Shown here piece after piece: positions 17,974 to 28,464 of a DNA stretch of 64,000 nt. This stretch comes from Symsagittifera roscoffensis. Its lineage: Eukaryota; Xenacoelomorpha; Acoela; Convolutidae. The translations under genes and the position numbers were made by a program. The stretch covers positions 1,586,073-1,650,072 of the forward strand of contig NC_087063.1 of assembly GCF_963678635.1 (NCBI RefSeq), in the 5' to 3' direction. Numbering within the stretch: position 1 is the first letter of the stretch; every line of letters begins with the position of its first letter. The notes under the pieces were generated by a model, which saw nothing but the letters and a program-made list of their open reading frames with translations, was not told the origin of the DNA and searched no databases.

Positions 17974-20579
17974 AATTATTAATTTTTCTCCAACTCCTTT
18001 TTCTAGTAATCTCAAATCAAAACATAAACCCTTCCCCTCGTACAGGACCACAAGATTTATTAGTAACACATTACGATTGTGAAGAAAATGAACAAAAAAC
18101 ACTACATAAATATGCAATAAATCAAGTATCACAATGTGAAACAGAACCACAAGCTATAGAAACCACAGATGTAATAGCAACACTCTATTCAAAAGCCCGA
18201 GCAACAACAGTTACAGGTTATAAATTCACAGCAACATTTTCCGAAAAGAAAGTACATTGTTCACAAGTCTCGAACGGAAACAAAAACCGACTTGACCATG
18301 AATCATTCTATCAAAGTAATATAGAACGTCTTTTACATCTCAATCCCGACGATTGTAAAAATGAATTACTTAGACTAAACATCACACAAAATAAAAACTC
18401 CCAAAGAAAATTAGTTAATTTTCAAGTTTTTTCAGACTCTGTACATCAATCACAACTTGAAAGACACCAAGGACATATAAAACTAGACGAAAAATACCCG
18501 TATAACGGCGCACACGGACGATTAACCTATGACTTACACGATAAACATTGGATACCACACATTGGTATAAATGACCCATCAAACTGCAAAGCAGACACAA
18601 AAAATAAAGGATACCAAGAAATAATGTTTTTCGATTGGAAAATACAACTCGAAAAAATACAACTAACACGAGATTTATCAGATAATACAATGATCTATCA
18701 AGGAATCCGATTACCTTGTAAAAATGATCAAGGTTATTGCGACCCTACAACGAGAACACAAGCAACAATTGTTTGGTTCCCCGAAGATACATGTACAACA
18801 TTTCAAGTAGCAAAAATACACGCTCGTATGATAAAATTTCACGAAAAATATTTTATACAATCAATTCCATATGAACAAGTCCATCCATCACGAAAACTAA
18901 GTTCTAATTTTAGAAACATAGACAATATAGAAAATAAATTGACACGTTTTCAAATATATCAGGAAACAGAACTTGCATGTAAATACAGGAATCCACTTCA
19001 CAGAACACAATACTCTGAAATATTAGTTGAATACGAAAAAGGATTCGACATGACCACTGGAAAAGTAAAAATTGACCCATATGCCACAGGTCATCCTCCA
19101 AACGAAGGAACATCCTATATACCAGTTAATTTTGAAAAAAGCAACGGACAACCTGGTGGACATCTAAAACCCCATGACACCAGAAGCACACGCTTACAAG
19201 AATTATCACTAATGAATACTACATATTTCGGTAATATCCACTATGATATTCATTTAGATATGAAACTAGATTATACAATTAGCCGAATTTTTCAAGAAAT
19301 GTCACTCTCCGAATTAGAAACACTACACCAACTATGCGAATTAGAACGAACACAAATATTACAATCACTTGCACTAGCAGTATTAAAAATACCCTATACA
19401 GGATACTTATTATCTGGAAATAGATCAAATTTTTTAGACTATGAAGGAAACATCTTATGGTTTTATACTTGTACTAAAAAAGTATCACCTCTATACGTTT
19501 TTGAAGATAAACGATGTTATAAAAGAATCCCTATTTTTTATAAGAATAAAGTACATTTCGTGGATACACTTTCACGAAGAACCTATTTCTGGGATACCGC
19601 AGTCCCATGTGGATCAGAAAACAGCCACAATGTAGTACAATTAAACCCTGATGAAAATAAATATTATCTTCTCACTCCATATCCCACATTAATGCAATCA
19701 CTCAAAAAATTTTCACCAGAAAGCATTCGCGCTATTGCTCGAAACCCAAATATAGACTTGCAATCAATAGGAATCTATTCAAAATCAGATATTCAACATC
19801 ACATTAGAACACAACAATTCCAAGAATTATTAACACAAATGGACACTATACAAAGACAATCAATAGACCAAAATTTACGCAAACTTGCAGAAACCGCAGG
19901 ATTTGCCGATATCTACACGCAAGACTATAGCGGATATTTTAAAGACATTAAAGATTATATATATCTAAACGGTGAAAAATACCGTCCCCAAGATATATCA
20001 CCAATTAACATTTTTAGCTTTGTTACACTCAAAAATGAGATCCTCGATTTTCTAGGATGGCCCTACTACATCTTAGAAAAATTGACTATTTTATACGCAA
20101 TGTTTAACTTTATTGGATTTCTTTTCTCACTTTTAAAAGGAATCTACAACACATGTGCTATACACACACAAGTAAACAGACAAGCAAGCGTAGCACGCAT
20201 ACTCTTTGCAGGATTTTTTGGAATCTTTTCTACATCTATAAACAAAATTCTTTTAGACGCACAAATAAAAGAATATAACACAAAAATAGCAACACGACAA
20301 AATACATACGACGAAGAACATAACAATGTAGACATAACGCCAACGGCACCACAATTACCACCCCTACCAAATAACCATCCACTATCCCTAGTCCCACGAA
20401 ATTTTCGAAATTTAGCCATCACACATAATCCAAATTTTCGACTCACCACATCACAAAGTCCCATCCAACATATAATGACACACCAGTCACAAGATGATAA
20501 TACTTATGAACAAATTATTGAACAACCCCATACCACCGCTTTTCAGTCTCAAAATAATCATTTTTTTAGCCCACGATGA
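17961..20579 (+). CDS. env: Envelope-like glycoprotein (872 aa)
   Basis: Hydrophobic signal peptide (residues 1-18), a long Cys-containing ectodomain, a membrane segment at about 708-732, a second hydrophobic stretch at about 744-761, and a Pro-rich tail of about 110 residues. The N-terminal pattern (a YDC motif about 20 residues after the signal, then spaced Cys and His) resembles chuvirus-type glycoproteins that have been captured by several invertebrate LTR elements (recalled pattern, not a search). It does not look like the F-type envelope of insect errantiviruses. The start overlaps the previous frame by 13 bases, and a CTCAG just before the ATG (17944-17948) could be its splice acceptor. 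The stop overlaps the next ATG (ATGA). Confidence 0.8.
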   Translation: MYILKLLIFLQLLFLVISNQNINPSPRTGPQDLLVTHYDCEENEQKTLHKYAINQVSQCETEPQAIETTDVIATLYSKARATTVTGYKFTATFSEKKVHCSQVSNGNKNRLDHESFYQSNIERLLHLNPDDCKNELLRLNITQNKNSQRKLVNFQVFSDSVHQSQLERHQGHIKLDEKYPYNGAHGRLTYDLHDKHWIPHIGINDPSNCKADTKNKGYQEIMFFDWKIQLEKIQLTRDLSDNTMIYQGIRLPCKNDQGYCDPTTRTQATIVWFPEDTCTTFQVAKIHARMIKFHEKYFIQSIPYEQVHPSRKLSSNFRNIDNIENKLTRFQIYQETELACKYRNPLHRTQYSEILVEYEKGFDMTTGKVKIDPYATGHPPNEGTSYIPVNFEKSNGQPGGHLKPHDTRSTRLQELSLMNTTYFGNIHYDIHLDMKLDYTISRIFQEMSLSELETLHQLCELERTQILQSLALAVLKIPYTGYLLSGNRSNFLDYEGNILWFYTCTKKVSPLYVFEDKRCYKRIPIFYKNKVHFVDTLSRRTYFWDTAVPCGSENSHNVVQLNPDENKYYLLTPYPTLMQSLKKFSPESIRAIARNPNIDLQSIGIYSKSDIQHHIRTQQFQELLTQMDTIQRQSIDQNLRKLAETAGFADIYTQDYSGYFKDIKDYIYLNGEKYRPQDISPINIFSFVTLKNEILDFLGWPYYILEKLTILYAMFNFIGFLFSLLKGIYNTCAIHTQVNRQASVARILFAGFFGIFSTSINKILLDAQIKEYNTKIATRQNTYDEEHNNVDITPTAPQLPPLPNNHPLSLVPRNFRNLAITHNPNFRLTTSQSPIQHIMTHQSQDDNTYEQIIEQPHTTAFQSQNNHFFSPR

Positions 20580-21535
20580 GCCGCCAACTTGGATCACTAC
20601 ACCGATCAAATTCCCACCCAACCAATCTTACCTCCCCAATCCCAATAATACCACTTTTTGCTTTTCCGCCACCCGATTTTCCATCTAGTAATGTAACATC
20701 AGGCATGAATTCCGACACTAATTCACACATCTCAGTTTTATATTCCATCTCACAACTCAATAACCCGAATATTGAAACCCCCGATGAATTTGCCGACTCA
20801 GAACCATCCCCATCCAATAATTTTAATAACTCTTCTAATTTTTCTCAACCCCCTTTTCAACCCATATTATCCAATAACCCTGACCCAATCACTCCCACAC
20901 CCTCTTATGCTTCCCAAGTTACCCCAACCTACTCCTCATACCATTCTGACCAATCATCTCATTCTCCAGACACCCCCCGAATCTCCCCAGAGCTAGATAA
21001 TTTTATTACTCTTCAACAACAACCCTACCACCTTAATACCCCAACCATAAACCAAATCTCCTCCACAATAAATTCATCCAACCCCCCTACCCCTACACCC
21101 TCTTCAAATTATACTGAATCATTAGCACCATCATCCACATCAACTGAATCTTCACTCAACACTAATAGAGCTTACCGCACTTTTAAAAGAAAGTTCCCCA
21201 ACCATCCTTTCCCAGCAAAACCAGGAACAGCCCGTGAATACATCAACCACCCCAAGCATACTAACACAAAAGAATTTTTAGCCATCACCTTACCCTCATT
21301 CCCACAATACACCTTAAACACCCCCCACGACACTAACGAAACACGCAACTTTGTAGATCAATACGTTTTAATGCCCACTCTCTCTTGGACCTCATATTAT
21401 CATTTCACTAACCCTCTTTGCTTACCTTTATCTAACACTCACATCGATATAGAGCGAAATACGGACATGCTATATCGACTCACTACACCACTAACCGCTA
21501 GACAATTTACTTACGTTGGATATAAAAATCACTAA
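20576..21535 (+). CDS. Post-env ORF (319 aa), part 1
   Basis: Starts in the env stop (ATGA, 20576-20579). Residues 1-200 are low-complexity Ser/Pro/Asn/Thr. Residues about 205-319 look folded, with aromatic and Cys residues (FVDQYVLMPTLSWTSYYHF). No family recognised. Base use turns C-rich relative to env but stays G-poor. At its end the -1 frame is open for another 285 codons, so the two may form one product through frameshifting, or a frameshift mutation may have split one gene. Confidence 0.55.
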   Translation: MSRQLGSLHRSNSHPTNLTSPIPIIPLFAFPPPDFPSSNVTSGMNSDTNSHISVLYSISQLNNPNIETPDEFADSEPSPSNNFNNSSNFSQPPFQPILSNNPDPITPTPSYASQVTPTYSSYHSDQSSHSPDTPRISPELDNFITLQQQPYHLNTPTINQISSTINSSNPPTPTPSSNYTESLAPSSTSTESSLNTNRAYRTFKRKFPNHPFPAKPGTAREYINHPKHTNTKEFLAITLPSFPQYTLNTPHDTNETRNFVDQYVLMPTLSWTSYYHFTNPLCLPLSNTHIDIERNTDMLYRLTTPLTARQFTYVGYKNH

Positions 21536-22380
21536 AAACACACACTGCACCTAGAGCTAACGAATATACACTCGAATACTATGATCACAACATCATCAGA
21601 GCTAACCAAGATCAATTCTTAGACGACGATCGCTTCGCTAATCCACAAATTACCGAGAAATTTTTCATCAAGACACCATATATATTTACACTAAACATCT
21701 TCGACCGAAAGTTTGATCACATTATTTCAGAAGCACTAATAGACACACAAGCATACGAAAGTTTTAAAGAACGCTTCCAAATATTTTCACTAACCTTTCA
21801 TTTCCTTGCACCACACGAAAGAGATTTACACTGCTCACACGATATTATGTTGCGCACTAAACAAACCCACACATATAGTTATTATCGCTTCATCCAAAAT
21901 CACTTTGACCTACACACACCCTCTAGACAACCACACCATCGTTTTCAATTCATTAATTCCAAATACACTTCACCATTTTTCCTAAATTTCACATATTGCA
22001 TTAAAGATACTAACCTTCATGGTATTCTTCGTAATTATGACCCCATAACCCAAATGTACATCTTCTGTCCCATCACCAAGACCTTCAACGCCGAAGAATC
22101 CCGACCCTTCCTTATCCCGCACGAGTTTGTACAACCCATAGAAATCCCAATTTTAGAATTCATCCACAACACTAAATTCAATCACAAATTATATAATCTA
22201 ATCCAAAACACACCTTATGAGTTTGCAGTTGGCACTGAAGAACTAACCACTATTAAGGCACTTCAATTGCTTTGGCCACTGCTTCAAACTAAAAATATCA
22301 TCCGCATCTTAGCTAAACTACTAACAACTTCAGAACTAATTCATGACATCTTCCCCCACGGTTTTTTCCCCGACGACTAA
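21526..22380 (+). CDS. Post-env ORF, part 2 (open frame, -1 to part 1)
   Basis: Frame 1 is open from 21526 to the TAA at 22378-22380. The first ATG is at 21847 (177 codons after it), but the open frame and its composition run upstream to meet the end of part 1, overlapping it by ten bases. The product looks like a folded domain rich in His, Phe and Tyr (for example YYRFIQNHFDLH), with no recognised family. The overlap contains TATAAAAATC, a weak candidate slip site at best. A one-base indel in this copy is the alternative. Confidence 0.55.
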   Translation, partial: KSLKTHTAPRANEYTLEYYDHNIIRANQDQFLDDDRFANPQITEKFFIKTPYIFTLNIFDRKFDHIISEALIDTQAYESFKERFQIFSLTFHFLAPHERDLHCSHDIMLRTKQTHTYSYYRFIQNHFDLHTPSRQPHHRFQFINSKYTSPFFLNFTYCIKDTNLHGILRNYDPITQMYIFCPITKTFNAEESRPFLIPHEFVQPIEIPILEFIHNTKFNHKLYNLIQNTPYEFAVGTEELTTIKALQLLWPLLQTKNIIRILAKLLTTSELIHDIFPHGFFPDD

Positions 22381-22383
22381 CAG

Positions 22384-22462
22384 GTAAGTATGAATTAAAT
22401 GAATATAACTAACTAATTGAAATATTAAAAAACTCACCATACTTTATCCATGTTTTCTTTAG
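22384..22462 (+). other. Candidate 79-bp intron right after the last ORF stop
   Basis: TAA is followed at once by CAG/GTAAGTAT, a perfect match to the 5' splice consensus. It ends in a pyrimidine tract and TTTTCTTTAG at 22462, with an ACTAAC-type branch sequence near 22409. Introns of this size are normal in invertebrates. It is coding-neutral if spliced, so its role would be in RNA export or decay. Confidence 0.55.
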
Positions 22463-23994
22463 ATTTTTAGCCTTCATCCGACAATCACCTACAAAAACCA
22501 CAAAAGACAAATAAAAATCGCAAATTTCATCAAACAGATTTCAAAAATTCTATTAATCTCTTACACTTATAAATTAATAAATTTAATACCAATGCAGTAA
22601 ATTCATTTCTAAAATTTTCCCCACAAGCAGTAAATCTAATTATGATGAAAATTTGTAACTTAAAATTCCCCCATAACTAGCAGTAAATTTCCAAATTCTA
22701 TGCAGTAAATTAATAAAATGCAAATGCAGTACTAACCTTTTGATATTCTCATTCATTCGCACAGAAATTCTATCCACACTCGCACAGCTCGCCCACGAAG
22801 AATTGTTTAAAATAATGAATTTCAGTTTCAAGTTCTCACACTCAACAACTCTAACATATAATAACATGTTTCAAACTTTCCTTTAACCCGGTTGGAAAGG
22901 AATCATATACTAAACAAAACTAACCAACGCAGCTTACTAAATACCACAAATCATAGAATAACAGCATGACTAAGAAAAGGAAACCAACGGTACCCAAACC
23001 GGATTAACCCAGTTTAAAACTGGATAATTTATTCTTTTGAAGACTATTATAAAGTCTAAGAAAGAAATAATAAAACACAAAAAAGTCGAAAGACAAACCC
23101 ATACCACGAACAATTTGCTTTTTGGAAAAAGGACATAACCAACAAGACATAAGAAAAACCACAACAAACCCAACATAAAACGTTGTCACATAACAGGACC
23201 CCTCACAAAAACCGCATGAAATCATACTCCCACTCCTGGCCTAACCCACCAGGAAGGACGTCCTGAGCATGCTATATAGCCGGCCTAACCCACCGCGCTA
23301 CATCCACGCTTTGTGACCACACCTCTATTTTTAATAAGAGCTACTCAAGTGTGAGTAACTCTTCAAAATAACCGAACTAAAACAAAAAGCTTTTGTGAAA
23401 ACAACTAACTAAAATCATAATTAAAAAATATTAAACTAATAAATGTTTTATAAAATGTAAATTACATTATGCAATACATAGATCAGAATACAACACCAAG
23501 GACGAACATCTAAAGACAAAACGACCCCACTACGCTCGAGAGAGAATGGCCAACCACAATCGATATGCCACTCACAATCACAACTCAAAGGATTTAGAGT
23601 ACGACTTGACTTCGCAGAAAAGGACTTCATTGAACTAGACCAATGACCACCTCGATGTTCAAGTATACGTACAGATCCGAGTAACCAGGCATCCCCTCCA
23701 TGCACAATCTCCACGCCATTCCCAAATTAGATCAGACACAAAAGAAGTTCTCCACGCAGAACAGAAAAACCTGACATAGCAAACCATTCTGAAATCAGAT
23801 TTGAGTTTGTTGCAAAGACTTAGTCGTTGTCACTAGAAGACACAACGTCTTATGTCTCTAACTCCAGCTTCCTGGAACTTCTTTAACAAAGAGGAAACAG
23901 AAGAAATAAGATGTTCGCCAAACACCAACGTCCATCATCCATCCTTCGAATTGCAGAAGAACTATTCTAAAAAACTCTGTAAAACCCGGATGGG
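22463..23994 (+). other. Provirus 3' untranslated region
   Basis: About 1.5 kb with no coding frame. Five copies of GCAGTA(AAT) lie between about 22594 and 22730. A CCAGTTTAAAACTGG palindrome is near 23010, and GGCCTAACCCACC occurs twice (about 23239 and 23282). A purine-rich stretch lies about 90 bases before the 3' LTR, but directly before the LTR there is only a short GGATGGG, so the polypurine tract is weak or unusual. Confidence 0.6.
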
Positions 23995-24404
23995 TGGAAC
24001 CTGATCTAGACTACATTTTATGATTGGATAATTTAGATATTTTACCAATGTAAAGTATTTAATATTAACCAATCATGATCCATCTAACTAACAACCCACT
24101 TATTTGTAAGTGCTGAAGTTACTTGTAATTTCAGCACCAGAGAGATTTGAATTTAACTTAGAAATTAGTTGGACTCTCCCGAGCACTTCAGCAGCCGCAA
24201 TAAACCAGTATACCCTAGATCTATTGAGCCTAGCAGAGACTAGTTAAACAACCTGAGACTAGATAGTATAAGAGTAAGATTAGGATCGGTATTAGACTAA
24301 GAAGTTGCACGAATCTATCCGGCCGAAAATAAGATAGCGTGACGAGCAGACGGTGTACCCTATCCGAAATTACTCTATGAGTTAACCAACTCGGTCCTAA
24401 CTCA
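23995..24404 (+). repeat. 3' LTR (410 bp)
   Basis: Identical to the 5' LTR except at 24050. Carries AATAAA at 24199-24204 and the hairpin at 24110-24137. Followed by AATA (24405-24408), the right copy of the target-site duplication. Confidence 0.95.
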
Positions 24405-24600
24405 AATATTCCAATATAGCAATTTTCAAACCCGGTAACTTTACAAAAAATGATCACAGGTGAAATATTTTTTGAAATTTGAGCTCAGGATAACTTAAAT
24501 ATCTCTCAGATGGTATAAAACTTCTGTCAAAAAAGGTAAGTTAAGAAGTCAAAAATTGATAAAAATAAAAAATCGCTCAGAAAGTCGGAACAATTAGTTT
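24405..24600 (+). repeat. Dispersed repeat, right half, with AATA duplication at its start
   Basis: Begins with the right AATA. From about 24418 it matches 36930-37130 (shared ACAAAAAATGATCA, GGTGAAATAT and AAAGTCGGAACAA). With 5340-5488 it forms one repeat copy split by the provirus. Confidence 0.65.
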
Positions 24601-24884
24601 TTAGACAAGAAAACTAGTGTTGGAAGCTTCATTAAGCGCTTCCTTGGCAACAAAATGCTTCAAAATAATTTCAATTTTTCCCATTTTCCTTTATTGGTTT
24701 TTGAGGGCAACTGTTGTCGATTAATGTCTAAACGAATAATTTTCTACGCGTGTCGCGTGTGTTTAGTTTTTTCATCACATCATTCAAAAAAACCGCCAAT
24801 CATTTGAAAAAACAAGCAACCATTTTTTGTAATTTCTCTTTATAAATGTGGAAAAATTACAGCAAAAGTCTATGCTTCTTTCAC
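24601..24884 (-). other. Last intron, 5' part
   Basis: Intron sequence from the donor of exon 8 (AAG/GTGAAAG at 24884-24883) towards the provirus. No feature seen. Confidence 0.6.
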
Positions 24885-25089
24885 CTTGTGCACAGTCTGC
24901 TTTGTTCCCCAATTGTAACTGAGCATGATCTGTTTTGCACCCCCATTTCCTTCCGCCCCCACACTCTTTCCCCCATCCAGAGATGCCTTCCCTAACTCCT
25001 TCGAGCCCTCTTTCCTATCATGAGTTGAAGTGCTCAGAAAAATCGTGAAGTTCAGCACCAGAGCTCCGGTCGAGTCCAGAACTTCATTT
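24885..25089 (-). CDS. Exon 8: end of second MATH domain, linker, start of TIR
   Basis: 205 bases. The acceptor is a strong pyrimidine tract ending TTTGCTTTCAG, and the first base completes a Lys codon with exon 7 (phase 2). It encodes the last MATH strand (STGALVLNFTIFLS) and a Lys/Gly linker. It then reaches the first TIR strand and helix (IMLSYNWGTKQTVHK) and ends at a phase-0 donor AAG/GTGAAA. Without splicing, the frame meets a TAG six codons after the last exonic codon, as expected for an intron. Confidence 0.8.
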
Positions 25090-28000
25090 CTGAAAGCAAA
25101 AAAAGTTGCAATAAAAAAAGAGTTTTGCATCGGTGTACTGAATTTATTTGATGCAAAAACTGATAAAGCAAATCACGAGGCAAATTGAAGCTGCTGATTT
25201 AAAAACAACAAAAACAAAAAATTCTACCTAAATTCATGCCTTAGGAAGTAACAATGACTCATGCACCCTTCCAGAATATTTAATAAGGCAAGGCAGCCTT
25301 GTAAAAGCAAAAATTACGGATGAAATCAAAAAAAAATTCAAAACAAAAAAGTTTATTGCAGCGCCATTTGTACTTCATGCCTTACAAAGTAAAGTTATTT
25401 ATTTGATTCAAAGTATTTAGCAGGTGAAAAAAAATTAATGTTTGAAGTTTGAACTTTTTTTTCCAATTTTCCATAGATTTTACTGATCAATATTTTTTGA
25501 CTTGCAGACAAATTTTCACAAAACTGCGTCAAAAAATGCTAATAATTTTAAAAAGTTTTATAAAAAAAATAATTTTAAAAAGTTTTTCTGCAAACATTCA
25601 TTTAACCAAACGAATTAGCTAGTTCCACCCAAGCGTGCTATTTTCGATCGACTCGACCAGACTGCTATGGTCAGTATGTCATAAAAAGTCATTCAGTACG
25701 CCATTGTAAATTTCTGCCAATTATCATTTATATTTCATACAATTGACTCGTTTGTGCACTTGTTATCAAAAGTTATAAACAAAAAATCAGACAAGTAATA
25801 GCTCCAAGGTGAGTGTTTGTCATTTAATTGCTATGTTAAAATGTTTGTTTTTAGTGATTATGTTTTATTCGATTCTTTTCTATTAATTTGTCTAGCCATA
25901 TTTTCAGTTTCAATAATTTTAGCTTCAAGGTAAGTTTTAACTGTGTTTTGCCAATAGGGGCTAAAAATGAATTTTCTGCTTGCTCTTGAGGCTACTTGAA
26001 GTAGTTTTAGATTTCAAAAAAAAGTTTTTCATGAAAATTTTCGTGCTTATCTTTGTCGTGTCAAATAGCAAGCATCACTTAATTTGTAGTTGATTTTTGA
26101 ACAAGATTATTTCACCTCAAGCAATCGCTGTGCTTATATAGAAAACTGAAGTAGATTATTGAGGCACTAATCACTTTTTGCTGGACAGATTTGCATTTTT
26201 TAACATCTAGGTCTTCTTAAAAAAATTGCAGGCGATATATTTTAGGATGATCGCTCGGTTTTTAATGTTTGTTTTCTTGGTCAACAGTTAAAATTCATAA
26301 AAACGAAAAATGTTGGATACAAAAAATCTAAGCACATATAGTCCAGTTTTTTTTCGAAAACTTGACTAAAAGCATCAGGTCGAACGTATTGACTTTTTGA
26401 GCTCCTCCAAATTACAATGAAGAGATTTGTTGACCAAATTTTTTAAGACGCAGGCAATTTTTTGAACAAAAAACAGTCATAAAAGCGTTTTCTGGTATTT
26501 TTTGGAAAAAAATGACAAAAAATTCTGTTTTATCGTCTCTGCTCAAAGCTAGCATAAATTGGTGCTGAAGGCTATATGAGAAAAATTTTCGGGAGGCCAG
26601 CTAAAAATGTTTTTTCAAAATTGTTTCAAAGGGGTCGACAGTGGGTCGAATTCTTGAGGAGGGAGAGGAAGTCCGCTACTGCTACGAGCAATATTTGAAA
26701 AATTAATGAGGAATTTTTGATGCTTTAATTGTACATTCTAGCTTGCTGGACTATAGCATACAATTTTTTACCATTTAATTTATCTTTTTGATCTCAAGGC
26801 TACAAAATACTCTTTCACTTTTGTTTCTTTAACGAGCTTCACTCAGAAGAAACATAAGCAAACGAGCACGAAAGAATGTTTGTTTCTTGATTTGATAAGG
26901 CCAATTGTATTAATCAGATGCAAAATAAAATAAAAGATAACCGTATTCATAAAAAAAAGTTGTAAAAAGTTTTACTCGCTCGCTCAACACTGGACAATAT
27001 TTCGAAATTTTTTAATGTCGTTCGTGTTTTAATATTCTATATCACTCGACCGTTTCCGATGATTACTTATTTAAGTTTTGGAAGTTTTTGATTCCTAGGA
27101 GGGCGCTTAAAACTCCAAAAACTAACTTTTTGAGTAAAATAAAAATTTCAATGCTTAAAATAAGTTTGAATAGGCTAATGTCAATTTGTTCACAAGCGCG
27201 AATTTTGGCGAAAATTCAAAAATTTCAAACCGGTTTTTTCTCGACACTGTGAAAATTTTTTGCACAATTTTGAGTTTTGTTCAAATCACGTCTTAAAGGG
27301 CTTCAATGTGATGTAACCCAATCCAATGATTGTTTGTGGTACCTAATTTTGCGTGGAAAACAAAAAAGGAAGAAAATCCTAAGACATATCCGAATACAAA
27401 AATCCTCCCCATTTCAATGGATGGATCAACAAAATATTTACGAAAGAAGACAAGGATAGCCGGTTTCTGTGCAAGTAGCACAGAACGTTCCGACCATTGT
27501 CTTAGAAAAAATAGTAACGTTTCTTCAAATTATTGTCGTTTTTTTTCGGCGTGGTGTGATAAACGGAGCTGAACTAAAACTGAAGATTATGTATATTTGA
27601 CAGCCATAGTTAAATAGGCAATTTGAAAAACATTTTTAGTAGAAAAATTACTAAAAAAACAAAAAAATCAAAAAAGAGTACGATTTTTTTGTGCAGTTTT
27701 TTGAATTTTTGAAAATATTGGTTCCAAAAAGGCACTCTAATACTCAAAGTAAAATAAGATTACTCAAGTAAAACTAAGCTTACGTTTTGAATTTAGCTAA
27801 TGCAAATTTTTATGCAAATAAAATAAGCCTACTCGCTCGCTTTATTGGCTCGAAATGTGATGAAAAATCAAAAATTTCAAACCGGTTTTTTTCTCGACAC
27901 AGGGAAATTTTTTTAAAACTTTTTTAAGTGGTTCGAATCACGACTCTAAGGGCTTTGACATGATATATCACTCAACCCAGTCCGATTATTCTTTGTGGTA

Positions 28001-28464
28001 CCCGATTTTGTGTGGAAAACAAAAAAACTAAAAGACATCCGAATTTTTTCAATGGTCGAAACAAAAACAACAAAGCTGGCAATTTAAGACATTCCCTTTT
28101 ATAGTCTTCAAAATATGATATAGAGCATTCATATTTTAAAAAAATGACTTACCCTTGCTCCCTGTAAATTTAGAAGGAAACTGTTAGAATATTTTTGCTA
28201 ACTTTTTGCTGACCTTGAACAAAATGGTTTTCGAGCTCTTTTGAAAAACCTCATGGCAAAATATCTTCAGTTGTCATTCTTTGAAGAGTAATTTTTATGT
28301 GGTAGGTATACTTCAAAGCAATTTTTTTATTAGTTTCAACTGCGTATTTTTTTAAAAAAAAAATCCTTTTAATTTTAAAAAGCCGAAATATATTCGGTTC
28401 TTGTGTTTCTGAAAGCGAACTCTTAGAGTTAAACTTTATTTCTTGTTTATTTCTTGTTTATTAC
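25090..28464 (-). other. Intron between exons 7 and 8
   Basis: 3.4 kb of AT-rich sequence. It holds the dispersed repeat at 27000-28100 and a (TTTATTTCTTG) microsatellite next to the exon 7 donor. No exon-like segment was recognised. Confidence 0.6.
27000..28100 (+). repeat. Dispersed repeat family, two adjacent copies
   Basis: Two copies share blocks such as CAAACCGGTTTTTT...CTCGACAC, AAGGGCTTYRA, and the TTTGTGGTACC...GTGGAAAACAAAAAA block (about 27230-27380 and 27880-28030). Related sequence recurs at 39460-40060 with the blocks in rotated order. That fits a family that was once tandem. No coding capacity. Confidence 0.65.

Larger units (their letters stand above)
5489..24404 (+). mobile_element. 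18.9-kb env-bearing Ty3/Gypsy-type provirus
   Basis: Complete LTR element: 410-bp TG...CA LTRs differing at one position (T at 5544, G at 24050), a 4-bp AATA duplication, a primer-binding site, and gag, pol and env. It also has at least five extra open frames. RT and integrase order (PR-RT-RH-IN) and motifs place it with Ty3/Gypsy (Metaviridae). It is two to three times longer than usual members, because of a 1.25-kb leader, a very long Gag, extra genes on both sides of env and a 1.6-kb 3' untranslated region. The single LTR difference means recent insertion, yet two TAA codons interrupt the gag-pol frame. The coding strand is strikingly A-rich and G-poor, unlike the flanks. Confidence 0.95.
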
